Source: Pseudoflavonifractor sp. Marseille-P3106 (GTDB taxonomy: Bacteria > Bacillota > Clostridia > Oscillospirales > Oscillospiraceae). From it: a stretch of 64,000 nucleotides of DNA. How positions within the stretch are numbered: position 1 is the first letter of the stretch; each line of letters begins with the position of its first letter. Location of the stretch: positions 961,723 through 1,025,722 of the forward strand of contig LT827126.1 in NCBI GenBank assembly GCA_900169975.1, in the 5' to 3' direction. Shown here piece by piece: positions 53,373 through 61,516 of the stretch. Both the position numbers and the translations under genes were made by a program. The notes beneath the pieces were generated by a model. That model made no database searches. It had not been told where the DNA came from and saw nothing but the letters and a program-made list of their open reading frames with translations.

Positions 53373-55037
53373 TCAGCCCTTGACCTGTTCCACCTCCGGG
53401 ATGGGTTTGAGATTGAAGTGAATTTCGATAGAAATGTGTCGTGTCTTATCGCTGTCGATGTGTTCATGGACAACGATTTCTTTAATCAGGCGGTTTAGGG
53501 TGGCTGCGTCCAGCTCCGTGATGTCGGCATATTCCTGAATGGCATCCACCCATTGTTTGGCGTCCATCGCCAGCCGCATTTCATCGGCCAGCTTCTTACG
53601 CCCCTGTGCAACCCGTTCTTTCAACTCGGACTGTTCTTTCTGCGTCTTGTCCAGCATGAGATTGAAGTTGGCTTCGCTGATCCGCCCGGCAACCATGTCC
53701 TCATAGAGCCGCAGCACCATCTTTTCCAGAACCTCAATCCGTTCCTCGTCTTTTGTCAGGGAGCGCTCCAACGCTTCCCGCTGGCCTTTCTGTTCGGCTT
53801 CGCAGGTGTTGGTCAGCTTCCCGGCAATGGCTTCCCCATCGGTCAGGGCAGCCTTGGCGCACTCCCGGATTTTGTTCAGGACAAGGTGGTAAAGGGTGTC
53901 GTACTCTACCCGGTGCTGGGTGCAATGGTTCTTGCCAAACGCCCCATAGGTCTTACAGGCGTAAATCTGCTGCGGGTGCTTGGCGTGGGTGGTGCGGATG
54001 GTCAGCGACTTGCCGCACTCGCCGCACTTGATAAGCCCGGCAAACAGGCTGGTTTCCCCGTCCTGCCGGGGGCGCTGGCGGGATTTCAGCTTGTCCTGCA
54101 CGATGGCAAAACTTTTGCTGTCAATCAACGGTTCGTGCCGTTCCTCCACCACAATCCAGTCCTGCGGCTTCTTCTCGCCAATGGTGCCGATTTTGAAGCG
54201 GTAGTCCTTCTTTTGGGAAGCTATCGCCCCAGTATAAACGGGATTCATCAGGATGTCCTTTATCACGGAGAAGTCCCACATATACTGCCCGTTTTCCGGG
54301 TCTTTCTTCTCCCATTTGGTGCGGACATTGCGGAAGCCCCGTTCCCGGTTCCACCATGTAGGGCAAGGCACCTTCTGTTCTTCCAGCCTGCGCCGGATGA
54401 AGTTGGGGCCGTGTCCTTCCAGCGCCCAAAGGAAGATTTGCCGGACAATGGGGGCGGTTTCCTCGTCCACCAGCAGGTGGTTTTTATCCTCTGGGTCTTT
54501 CCGATACCCAAAGGGAGCCACACAGCCGGTAAACTGGCCTTGCTGGGCTTTCAGAAGATACGAGGAATGTACCTTCTTGGAAATGTCCTTGCTGTACATC
54601 TCGTTCAGGATGTTCTTGAACGGCGCAATGTCGTTGTTGTCCCGCATGGTGTCGATACCGTCATTCATGGCGATATAGCGGACGCCGTGACGGGGGAAGA
54701 AGTCCTCGATCAGTGTGCCGGTCTGCAAGTAATTTCGACCCAACCTTGATAAATCTTTCGTTATCACAAGATTTATCTGCCTGCGCTCGATGGCTTTTAA
54801 CATTCGTTTCAGGTCGGGGCGCTCCATGTTCAGCCCAGTGTAGCCATCGTCCTGATAGACTGCCACAACCTCCCATCCCTGCTTTTCGCAGTAGCTTTCC
54901 AGCATATCCCGCTGGTTGGCAATACTGGCGCTCTCCCCGTCAAGGTCATCGTCTTTGGAAAGCCTGCAATAGATGGCCGCTCGGAAGCTGCCCGCCAGAA
55001 TTGCGTCCATGCCTGTGTATTCGTATCCGTTCATCAT
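53373..55037 (-). CDS. Large serine recombinase of the IME
   Basis: The 554-residue protein has catalytic YCRLS (Ser27), the KDLSRLGRNYLQTG helix, the recombinase domain (CVAPFGYRKDPEDK), a zinc ribbon (CGECGKSL and a later CKTYG...C) and a C-terminal coiled coil. It lies about 100 bases from the left end and would insert the IME into maff2. A promoter lies upstream at 55,092-55,120. It is closest in style to the TnpX/Tn4451 class and distinct from the three ICE recombinases. Confidence 0.95.
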   Translation of the reverse strand: MMNGYEYTGMDAILAGSFRAAIYCRLSKDDDLDGESASIANQRDMLESYCEKQGWEVVAVYQDDGYTGLNMERPDLKRMLKAIERRQINLVITKDLSRLGRNYLQTGTLIEDFFPRHGVRYIAMNDGIDTMRDNNDIAPFKNILNEMYSKDISKKVHSSYLLKAQQGQFTGCVAPFGYRKDPEDKNHLLVDEETAPIVRQIFLWALEGHGPNFIRRRLEEQKVPCPTWWNRERGFRNVRTKWEKKDPENGQYMWDFSVIKDILMNPVYTGAIASQKKDYRFKIGTIGEKKPQDWIVVEERHEPLIDSKSFAIVQDKLKSRQRPRQDGETSLFAGLIKCGECGKSLTIRTTHAKHPQQIYACKTYGAFGKNHCTQHRVEYDTLYHLVLNKIRECAKAALTDGEAIAGKLTNTCEAEQKGQREALERSLTKDEERIEVLEKMVLRLYEDMVAGRISEANFNLMLDKTQKEQSELKERVAQGRKKLADEMRLAMDAKQWVDAIQEYADITELDAATLNRLIKEIVVHEHIDSDKTRHISIEIHFNLKPIPEVEQVKG

Positions 55038-55043
55038 AACCGT

Positions 55044-55241
55044 TTACCCGCACAATCCAGACGGAACACGGTTCTTCTGAACCTCGTCTTTATTATATCC
55101 TAAATCTTGTGTTTTCGCAAGATTTTCCTTGCCGGTATTCTGCCCATATTTTTGGGCAATCAGGCTTACAAAGACATCCGCTGCGTCCAGCTCGCCGTCA
55201 AAAACTGTGGTAACATGAATCTCTGTTTTTGTTTTTGCCAT
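55044..55241 (-). CDS. Small unknown protein upstream of the IME recombinase
   Basis: The 65-residue frame begins MAKTKTEIHVTTVFDGELDA after AGGATAACTGCC and ends VPSGLCG. It resembles short genes that precede serine recombinases in clostridial mobilizable elements. The recombinase promoter lies within its 3' part, so the coding role of the last 20 codons is uncertain. Confidence 0.55.
   Translation of the reverse strand: MAKTKTEIHVTTVFDGELDAADVFVSLIAQKYGQNTGKENLAKTQDLGYNKDEVQKNRVPSGLCG
55092..55120 (-). promoter_or_regulatory. Recombinase promoter of the IME
   Basis: On the reverse strand TTGCGA (55,115-55,120), 17 bases, TATAAT (55,092-55,097). The spacer AAACACAAGATTT carries an exact dyad with the upstream side (AAATCTTG and CAAGATTT). 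It is almost identical to the promoter at 63,883-63,911 at the other end of the IME. Confidence 0.72.
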
Positions 55242-55279
55242 AGGCAGTTATCCTCCATAATAGAATAGCCAGACAAGGA

Positions 55280-55482
55280 GAAGGTCGGCAACGAAGTCCG
55301 GCAACGGGCTTCAAAAAACCTCAAAACCATCTCTGTCTGGCGGTTTGGTTACAATTTATATTTTCTTTTATTTTTCTGTTGCTTTGGTTGCTGATAGGGG
55401 AAAAAGCCCGCAGTTACGGGGTTTTCCCCGGCAACCAGCCCGGCAACGGGAGTGCAACAAAGTCGGCAACGGGGTAGGATTT
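55280..55482. repeat. Cluster of short GTTGCCG direct repeats
   Basis: Seen on the forward strand as CGGCAACG-type units: GTCGGCAACGAAG and TCCGGCAACGGG near 55,284-55,308, and CCGGCAACCAG, CCCGGCAACGGG and GTCGGCAACGGGG near 55,428-55,475; one more is inside the end of the VapE gene near 55,557. Units are spaced irregularly. It is next to a VapE-like ATPase and primase gene, so a replication origin with iteron-like sites is possible. Confidence 0.45.
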
Positions 55483-56877
55483 TCAGAAAGGTAGCTCCAT
55501 CTGCTCTGTGACCTCCACAAATCCCTCCGGGATTTTTTCGGCTCCGTTGCTGGTATCCGTTGCCGGGGTTTCACGCTCCCAGCCCTTCTGCCTGCCGTAT
55601 TCCGGGAACATCCGGGGATTGGAAAAGTAGTGCCAGCCTGTGACACAGTGGTTCATAATGTCGTTGACCTCCCGGATTTCCCATTGCTTCGGCTCGTCAA
55701 AGGGGTGGTTCAGGGCTTCCCGGAAAAGCTGCTTGGAACACACCATGCTGCCGGTATAGCGGTCAAGGTAGGCTTGGATCATCCCGGCCTTGGTGTCCTC
55801 CGGCATGAAATCCCGCTGGTGTTCTTTGAGATAGCGCACCATTTCGGTGCTGAAAGACAGCTTAAAATCCCCGCTGCGGTAAATGGTCATGGCTTCCGCC
55901 CATAGCTGCTCCATGTAGGCTCTGGAAGCGGCTTCATCGTCCAGAATGTGAACCTCGGCCTGTTCCGGGTACACCATGACCGGCAGAAAGCGCCGGTTGC
56001 CGGAACGGTCAAGGGGCAGGAAGTCAAGGGCATTGGAAGTACCACCGAACACGCATTGCCGCAGCCTGTCCTCCGGGTGGGTTTCGTATGGAATTTTATA
56101 GACCTCCTTCTGTCGGCTCAAAAAGGACTTGATTTCCTCAATGCTCTTGGCGTTTGCGGTGGCGATCATCTCCGACATCTCAATAATCCAGTGGCCTTGC
56201 AGCTTACGGTACACATTGTCATCGTCCAGCTTGCGAAGGTCATCGGAAAACCACTCGTCTTTCACGGCCAGCAGCCGGAAAAAGGTGGATTTTCCGGCGC
56301 CCTGGCCGCCCACCAGACAGAGCATGACCTCAAACTTGCAGCCGGGATGAAATGCCCGGTGGATGGCTCCCAGCAGAAACAGCCGCAGGGCTTCATAGGT
56401 GTACTGGTCGCTGTCGGCTCCTAAAAAGTGGTGCAGACAGGTGCGGATACGCTCGGTTCCGTCCCATGAAAGGCCGTTCAGGTAGTCCCGGATGGGGTGA
56501 TAGCCGTTTTCGTTGGCAACGATCCCGATGGCGGCGGCAATCTTCTTTTCGCTGGTCAGCCCATAGGTTTCTTCCAGATACAAAAGCAGATAGTTCATAT
56601 CCGTGTCCGTGATGGCGGTGCCGGTACGGTGGTAGCCGATGGGCTTGATGATGTCGATGCGCTCGGTCAGCAGGTTTTTGGCGATTGCCCCGGAAAGCAG
56701 CGGGTCATTCTGAAAGACGGTCAGGCAGTTGCGGATACTGTTGCGGACACCGCCTTTCTCGGTGCTTTCCAGCATGGCTTTGACTTCACGGGCGTTCCGG
56801 GGCGGCGGTGCTTCTTGCATGGTCTGTTCTGCGGCCTGCCGTATCTCCGGCGGCAAGCTCTGCCATTCGTCTTTCAA
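55483..56877 (-). CDS. VapE-family P-loop ATPase
   Basis: The 464-residue protein has the VapE/DUF5906-type layout: Walker A VGGQGAGKSTFF (residues about 189-200), the downstream acidic WIIEMSEM segment (Walker B) and the arginine-rich DRSGNRRFLPV sensor. It is a helicase-like protein common in satellites and mobilizable elements, thought to support replication of the excised circle. It starts at TTG after GGAAGTGAG and overlaps the primase gene by about 90 bases. Confidence 0.88.
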   Translation of the reverse strand: MKDEWQSLPPEIRQAAEQTMQEAPPPRNAREVKAMLESTEKGGVRNSIRNCLTVFQNDPLLSGAIAKNLLTERIDIIKPIGYHRTGTAITDTDMNYLLLYLEETYGLTSEKKIAAAIGIVANENGYHPIRDYLNGLSWDGTERIRTCLHHFLGADSDQYTYEALRLFLLGAIHRAFHPGCKFEVMLCLVGGQGAGKSTFFRLLAVKDEWFSDDLRKLDDDNVYRKLQGHWIIEMSEMIATANAKSIEEIKSFLSRQKEVYKIPYETHPEDRLRQCVFGGTSNALDFLPLDRSGNRRFLPVMVYPEQAEVHILDDEAASRAYMEQLWAEAMTIYRSGDFKLSFSTEMVRYLKEHQRDFMPEDTKAGMIQAYLDRYTGSMVCSKQLFREALNHPFDEPKQWEIREVNDIMNHCVTGWHYFSNPRMFPEYGRQKGWERETPATDTSNGAEKIPEGFVEVTEQMELPF

Positions 56878-57424
56878 GATTGCTCACTTCCTTTCCACAA
56901 TCAATAATAAGGGATGCCCGTTCCTCCATATCCGGGAATAGCAGCACATCCAGCAGATAGTCCACATAGTCCTGCTTTTGCAGGGCTTCCACAAACAAAG
57001 GGTGGAAATCCTCGTCTGGCGTCTTGGGGGCATAGTCCTGTTTCCAGCGGCGCAGCAGGTTTCGGTAATCACACAACACCCGGAAGCAGTAGCGTTCCAT
57101 GCGCTTGAATTGCTGTTCCGGGGTTTCCTGCCGGGGCTTCCTGTGGCGGGGCAGCTCCTTGTCCTCATAGGGGACGGAAAACGCCTGTGCCAGCATGAGG
57201 GCGGCTTCCTTTGGGCTGACAGCTTCCAGACGGGAAACAAAGTCGATCACGTCCCCGTCTGCCTGACAGCCGAAACAGTGAAAGCGCCGGTCAACCTTCA
57301 TGCTTGGGTTTTTGTCGGCATGGAAGGGACAGACGCACATCCCGTTTCGTCCCACCCGGATTCCGAAATGCTCGGCAGCCTGCCGGGTGGTAACAGACTG
57401 CTTGACAGCTTCAAATACATTCAA
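56786..57424 (-). CDS. CHC2 zinc-finger primase-like protein
   Basis: The 212-residue protein has a DnaG-type zinc finger: CPFHADKNPS then FHCFGC (Cys32, His35, Cys50, Cys53). No TOPRIM catalytic domain follows, only a helical region (FKRMERYCFRVLCDYRNLLR). It is probably the priming partner or DNA-recognition subunit for the VapE-like ATPase, whose start it overlaps. Confidence 0.88.
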   Translation of the reverse strand: MNVFEAVKQSVTTRQAAEHFGIRVGRNGMCVCPFHADKNPSMKVDRRFHCFGCQADGDVIDFVSRLEAVSPKEAALMLAQAFSVPYEDKELPRHRKPRQETPEQQFKRMERYCFRVLCDYRNLLRRWKQDYAPKTPDEDFHPLFVEALQKQDYVDYLLDVLLFPDMEERASLIIDCGKEVSNLERRMAELAAGDTAGRRTDHARSTAAPERP

Positions 57425-57487
57425 ATAGATCCTCCTAAAATAAGAAAAGCGCCTGTCATTCTCGAAAAAGAAAATGGCAAGCGCCTG

Positions 57488-59077
57488 TTAAAGTTCCATA
57501 TCCTGTTTTTTCTCTGTGCGGGGCTGCTGGCGTTTCTCGGCCTGTTCCTCCCGGATACGCTGCGCCCGCCCTTTGACTGCCTGCTGGATGGACGGCTTCT
57601 TGCCCGGCTCGGCGGTCTGGCGGTACTGCTCGGACGGAAGCACCTGATTGAGCCAGTGGCGCACATCCCGGAGAATCTTCACATCCTCCTGCACCGCTGA
57701 AAGGCGTTCCTTGTACTCGTCCACCTCTCCGGCAAGCTGTGTCCGTTCCTCATTCAATTTCTTGGTGCTGTACTTGGTTCCCTCCAAATGCACCTTGAAA
57801 TAGCGGACAGCGGCATTGTAGGCATCCAGCTCGTCCCGATGGGTGGCGGCAAACTGTTCCTTGGGTTTCTTAAACCGGATGGCGGCATATTCCGTATGAA
57901 CCGGCTTGTGAGCTTCAAAGTTGGCGATATGGGAAAGCAGGGTGTCGATCTCCTTCATGCGCTTTTCCTTCGGCTTCATCTCTGCCCGGATAGAAACGGC
58001 CTGTTCGCTGACGGTATCCAGATAGGCGTCCAAACTCTCCACGGTGGACAGTTCCTTTTCCCGCAGATAGCGGATAGCGTCCATAACCTTGTTGAAGTCA
58101 TTTACAGTGCCTTTGAGCTGGCCTTTGCTCGTCCAGCCGGTGCGCTCCTCCCGGCGCAAATCCAGATATTTGCCCAGCAGCTCCGGCAGGGTGGGTTCCT
58201 TCGCTTCCTGCAAGGCTTCCAGCAGGGCGGCCTTTTTCTCCTTCAGGTCTGCGATCCAGCCTTTCAGGTGGCGCACCATCTGACGGATAGACTGCATGAG
58301 CCGGTTGGCGGCAGTAATGTCCCGGTTCAGGTTGCCGATATTGGTCTGTATCCCTCGTTTCTCCATCCGGCTGACCGCTGGCCCCATGTGGACGGTGGGG
58401 ATTTTATCAAGCCCCTGCCGTTCATAGGAACGAAGGTCAAGGCGTTCCGGGCGGTCATTGGCTTCCAGATAGCGGTTGGCGGCAGCCGCCCAGCCCTGCC
58501 GCCATATCTCCCCGTACTTCTGGTCGTTCCAGTCCACGATGTCCTCCTTGTGGCTTTTCCAGTTCCCGGACGGGAGCCGGATACGCTCGCCGTTCTCGTC
58601 AAGGTCATAAACCTTCCGGCTCTTGGGAAGCCATTTCCCGGTTTCGTCCATTGCCCGCATGGTCAGCAGGATGTGGGCGTGGGGATTCCCGTCCTCCTTA
58701 TCGTGAATGGCAAAATCGGCAATCATGCCTTTGGAAATAAAAAACTCCCGGCAATAGTCCCGGATCAGGTCGGCGTACTGTGACCGGGGGATTTCCCTCG
58801 GTATGGCAAGTACGATCCTGCGGGCAAGCTGGGAGTTCCATTGTTTTTCTACGGCTTCGGCAGCGTTCCACAAGGTGTTGCGGTCTGCGTACTCCGGTGG
58901 GGCGTGGGGCGGCAGCATGATTTCTGTGTGGACGATCCCTCGTTTCTCGGCATAGTATTTCTGCTTCTGGTCGTACTCGGAAAACAGCCGTTCGCCGCTC
59001 TGGTAAGCTGCGGCGGCTACGGCTGATTGGCGGTTGCTGCGCTGGACGATTTTTATATCATGGTGGGGACAGGGCAT
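57488..59077 (-). CDS. MobA/MobL-family relaxase of the IME
   Basis: The 529-residue protein has the MobA/MobL catalytic domain: Tyr25 in VAAAAYQSGERL and HDKEDGNPHAH (His133, His135) for metal binding. The rest is coiled coil. The C-terminal tail is basic, KKPSIQQAVKGRAQ, and ends KKQDMEL, resembling the tails of ICE antirestriction proteins. It nicks oriT (candidate at 60,127-60,176) and pilots the IME through a helper channel. Confidence 0.92.
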   Translation of the reverse strand: MPCPHHDIKIVQRSNRQSAVAAAAYQSGERLFSEYDQKQKYYAEKRGIVHTEIMLPPHAPPEYADRNTLWNAAEAVEKQWNSQLARRIVLAIPREIPRSQYADLIRDYCREFFISKGMIADFAIHDKEDGNPHAHILLTMRAMDETGKWLPKSRKVYDLDENGERIRLPSGNWKSHKEDIVDWNDQKYGEIWRQGWAAAANRYLEANDRPERLDLRSYERQGLDKIPTVHMGPAVSRMEKRGIQTNIGNLNRDITAANRLMQSIRQMVRHLKGWIADLKEKKAALLEALQEAKEPTLPELLGKYLDLRREERTGWTSKGQLKGTVNDFNKVMDAIRYLREKELSTVESLDAYLDTVSEQAVSIRAEMKPKEKRMKEIDTLLSHIANFEAHKPVHTEYAAIRFKKPKEQFAATHRDELDAYNAAVRYFKVHLEGTKYSTKKLNEERTQLAGEVDEYKERLSAVQEDVKILRDVRHWLNQVLPSEQYRQTAEPGKKPSIQQAVKGRAQRIREEQAEKRQQPRTEKKQDMEL

Positions 59078-59148
59078 AACGGCTTCCTCCTTCCTGTGGT
59101 TAATTGGATGGGGTGGTGGTTTGCCACCTCATTTTGGGCAAAAGAAAA

Positions 59149-59176
59149 GCAGGAAACCGTTTCTGATTTCCTGCTC
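59149..59176 (-). terminator. Hairpin after the membrane-protein gene
   Basis: AGCAGGAAA (59,149-59,157) pairs with TTTCCTGCT (59,168-59,176). Lies 55 bases past the stop of the 59,231 gene on the reverse strand and shortly before the relaxase start. The reverse-strand T-tract is the TTTTCTTTT segment just beyond it. Confidence 0.7.
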
Positions 59177-59230
59177 GGTGATGCCGCTGGTGGGCGGCTG
59201 GTATTCAGTTGTTCGATGTTTCAACCATTA

Positions 59231-59653
59231 TCACATCTTCTTTTCCAATATGCGGTACACGATAATCCCAATCACCCATTGAACGACAAAAAGCAAAAAG
59301 ATCATCGCTATTACCCATACATCTACTCTAATCAACGCCAGGATAAGTGAAAGGATAAGCAGCAAAAGTGTCATAATCTGATAAGTGATATGACCTGCTT
59401 TCATTCGCAAGTATTGTTTTCTCTCATCCACACTATTGATATGAGCTTCTTGTTTTTTTGCTTCATATGCTTCCTGTCGCTTTGGATTTTTCCAGTAGGT
59501 AATGCGAATAATTTGAGCAACAGAAGCTGCTATAAGACCAAATCCCATAGAAAAAACCATAGTCGAATAGTAGTCGTTCTTCACAAAAAAACTTACGCCT
59601 ATCAATATAATGCCAAATACAATCTCAATGATAAATGGTTTCATATCTTTCAT
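59231..59653 (-). CDS. Small multi-pass membrane protein
   Basis: The 140-residue protein has four membrane helices (about 7-25, 30-50, 88-108, 110-135) and a charged middle loop (NPKRQEAYEAKKQEAHI). It is co-translated with the XRE gene upstream (four-base overlap), a common pairing of XRE regulators with DUF2178-like membrane proteins. The pair is AT-rich and splits relaxase from oriT, so it may be a later insertion in the IME. Confidence 0.72.
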   Translation of the reverse strand: MKDMKPFIIEIVFGIILIGVSFFVKNDYYSTMVFSMGFGLIAASVAQIIRITYWKNPKRQEAYEAKKQEAHINSVDERKQYLRMKAGHITYQIMTLLLLILSLILALIRVDVWVIAMIFLLFVVQWVIGIIVYRILEKKM

Positions 59654-59853
59654 TTTGGTTCCTCCTCGTAAATAAAAATTTCTTCAATAGCCATGTTGAA
59701 GTATCTGGCAATTTTGAACGCCAACTGAATAGACGGATTGTAGCGTCCGTTTTCTAACGAGCCGATTGTTTGGCGTGATACCTCTAATGCGTTTGCCAAA
59801 TCTTCTTGCTTGATTCCTCGTTGTTTGCGGAGTTCTTCCAGTCGATTTTTCAT
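59650..59853 (-). CDS. XRE-family regulator (67 residues)
   Basis: A single HTH, RLEELRKQRGIKQEDLANAL, VSRQTIGSLENGRYNPS, then FNMAIEEIFIYEEE, typical of the short XRE regulators paired with small membrane proteins. GGAGG precedes its start. The dyad GGAAAGT/ACTTTCC in its promoter is probably its own operator. Confidence 0.88.
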   Translation of the reverse strand: MKNRLEELRKQRGIKQEDLANALEVSRQTIGSLENGRYNPSIQLAFKIARYFNMAIEEIFIYEEEPK

Positions 59854-59871
59854 GCGAGCCTCCTTCCTAAT

Positions 59872-59935
59872 GGAAAGTTTACTTTCCGTGTTTTTAGTAT
59901 AGCACAGCCACGCAGAATGTCAAGTACGCTTTCCA
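59872..59935 (-). promoter_or_regulatory. Promoter and operator of the XRE-membrane gene pair
   Basis: On the reverse strand TTGACA (59,918-59,923) and TATACT (59,896-59,901) with a 16-base spacer. GGAAAGTTTACTTTCC (59,872-59,887) is a perfect dyad just past the start site, and GGAAAGCGTACTT lies at the -35 side (59,922-59,934), so two operator sites bracket the promoter. Confidence 0.75.
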
Positions 59936-60126
59936 TTTTGCTCGTCATAAAATTATAGAACTTGTCGGCCGGGAACAGTTTGCAGCGCAAGGTGTTTCCA
60001 GGCGGCAAGTCCACAAAGGGGTAGCTGGCGCAGCCAGCGCAGGGGAAGCGTAGCGTCCCCTGCAATGATTGGAAGCAGCCGCAGGTGTGCTGGAAATTAT
60101 CAGCTTTCCGCAGGAAGCCCCCGGCA

Positions 60127-60176
60127 GGGCGCAACACACCGGCTCGACCGGTGTATAGTTGCGCCCTTACTCCGTA
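60127..60176 (+). other. Candidate oriT of the IME, IncQ-like
   Basis: GGGCGCAAC (60,127-60,135) and GTTGCGCCC (60,158-60,166) enclose an inner stem ACACCGG/CCGGTGT. The downstream part, CCGGTGTATAGTTGCGCCCT, resembles the RSF1010/R1162 nic region, in which a hairpin ending in ACCGG is followed by GTGCGCCCT. That fits the MobA/MobL relaxase. It lies just past the stop of the DUF3847 gene. Confidence 0.65.
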
Positions 60177-60466
60177 AGGGGTTCCCCGGCTACCCGACCT
60201 TTCACGCTCTCCGCAACAGTTTCCTTCATGCCATTTTGAGAAAATGCCTGTTTCAGAATGTCCATCACATCATCGTCCGTCAGCACTTCCGGCCTTATCA
60301 GGAAACTTTCCAGCATAGCCCCTCTGGTGCAGAGCCGGTGCGTCCGTTCCTTCCGGGTAAGCTGTTTTATCTGGTGTGCCAGTATCTTTTCTTCGTGCTG
60401 CGCCCGCCGCAGTCTGGCTTCGCCTTTGGCAAGCTCCCGGTTGAGCTTTTCCAGCTTTTCATTCAT
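60167..60466 (-). CDS. DUF3847 protein
   Basis: From the ATG at 60,466 the protein has 99 residues: a coiled coil (LEKLNRELAKGEARLRRAQ), the basic KQLTRKERTHRLCTRGAMLE and a C-terminal helical part. This is the DUF3847 pattern of small MobC-like proteins in mobilizable elements. It lies directly beside the candidate oriT, so a role as relaxosome accessory protein is likely. Confidence 0.8.
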   Translation of the reverse strand: MNEKLEKLNRELAKGEARLRRAQHEEKILAHQIKQLTRKERTHRLCTRGAMLESFLIRPEVLTDDDVMDILKQAFSQNGMKETVAESVKGRVAGEPLTE

Positions 60467-60800
60467 CACGGCAGCCCTCCTTCTTGGGGAGCAGCGTGTA
60501 AATGCGGTTCGATTCTCCCACACCTGGGCGCACCCGCAGGATCAGTCCGGCGTCCTCCAATTCTTTCAAGGAACGCTTGACGGTCACGGAGCTGCGGGAC
60601 AAAGCCGCTGCCAGCACCACAATAGGGAAACGGACAAACAGTATCCCGTTGGTATCCTCCACACCTCCCGCAAGGGTGGCATCCAGCAGGCGGGCATACA
60701 TGACCTTTGCGGTACTGCTGATCGGCAGCCGCAGCATGGCGGTGGGAAGTGGCATACAGGGTGGCACAACGGTGTCTGCGGTCATAAATTCAAATTCCAT
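60459..60800 (-). CDS. Winged-helix replication-type protein
   Basis: The 113-residue protein begins MEFEFMTADTVVPPCMPLP and has a winged HTH: STAKVMYARLLD, then VRFPIVVLAAALSRSSVTVK and LEDAGLILRVRPGVGESNRIY. It resembles the N-terminal HTH of RepA-like replication initiators (RepA_N), without a longer C-terminal domain. It overlaps the DUF3847 gene by eight bases and follows the Cys-rich gene directly. Confidence 0.75.
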   Translation of the reverse strand: MEFEFMTADTVVPPCMPLPTAMLRLPISSTAKVMYARLLDATLAGGVEDTNGILFVRFPIVVLAAALSRSSVTVKRSLKELEDAGLILRVRPGVGESNRIYTLLPKKEGCRDE

Positions 60801-60986
60801 TTAGTCGATTTTCTCCTTTCGCTTGGCTCGTTTGGACAGGTAACGGGGGCAGTCAATCACGACAGCCCGGAAGCTCTGTTTGCACTCATGCTGACACTTC
60901 CGGCACAGGTCGTTGTAGGCCACACGCCCCCGGTCATTGAGGAAGAAGGACAGCTCCAACTTCCGTTTCTTGCTCATTCTCGGCAT
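60801..60986 (-). CDS. Cys-rich small IME protein
   Basis: The ATG at 60,986 follows TAGGAGGCACC, giving 61 residues. Its centre has C-x2-C-x-H-x-C, KQSFRA and C-P, the same order as the ICE protein at 35,463. It starts with a basic helix (MSKKRKLELSFFLNDRGR) and ends in a basic tail. The gene is next to the replication-type gene (TAAATG). Confidence 0.68.
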   Translation of the reverse strand: MPRMSKKRKLELSFFLNDRGRVAYNDLCRKCQHECKQSFRAVVIDCPRYLSKRAKRKEKID

Positions 60987-61516
60987 GGTGCCTCCTATCA
61001 TAGAAAATCCGCCCATTTCAGCCGTAACGGTAGAGATGGGCGGATAGCGGTTTTTGGTGTCATGTTTCGGGGCGATTTTCAAGGAAAATACGGCCATAGA
61101 GCCGCTTGGAAAAGCCCCATAGTATCACGGACAGGGCAGACTACGCCCCGCCGATTTGTCATGTTTGGGTAGCGTTTTGGTGTCAGTTCTGCCGGGTTTC
61201 CCTGATGTTGTTCCTGCCCCTGAATCTCACAGCGGCGTTTTGTTCCCGTTGGTACGCTCGCTGCGGTCAGGGTTCCTCCATTTCCCTGCCGCAGGTCGTT
61301 GCGCTACATCGCCGGGGAGCATATCCCATCAGGCCGGTCATTCGATTGGAATAATCCATCGATGAACTGACTTAATCATAGCTCATTTTTGAACCCTTTC
61401 CCGTATGCCCAGAAAATAGGAATACCGCCCCAAAATCGAAAATTTCCACGATTTCGGAACGGTATGGTATAATGGAAATAACAGTGGCAACCAGCCACGG
61501 GAAGGAGTGTCTGCCC
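60987..61516. other. Control region between divergent IME operons
   Basis: No gene is seen. TCCGCCCAT (61,008-61,016) pairs with ATGGGCGGA (61,036-61,044), a hairpin in the leader of the reverse operon. Short direct repeats of TTTTGGTGTCA occur near 61,050 and 61,170. Before the XRE gene at 61,517 a TATAAT (61,468-61,473) lies ahead of the start, but a -35 box is unclear. Confidence 0.5.

Noticed and set aside
53553..54749. Open frame antisense to the IME recombinase
   Set aside because: Shadow of an intact recombinase with all motifs.
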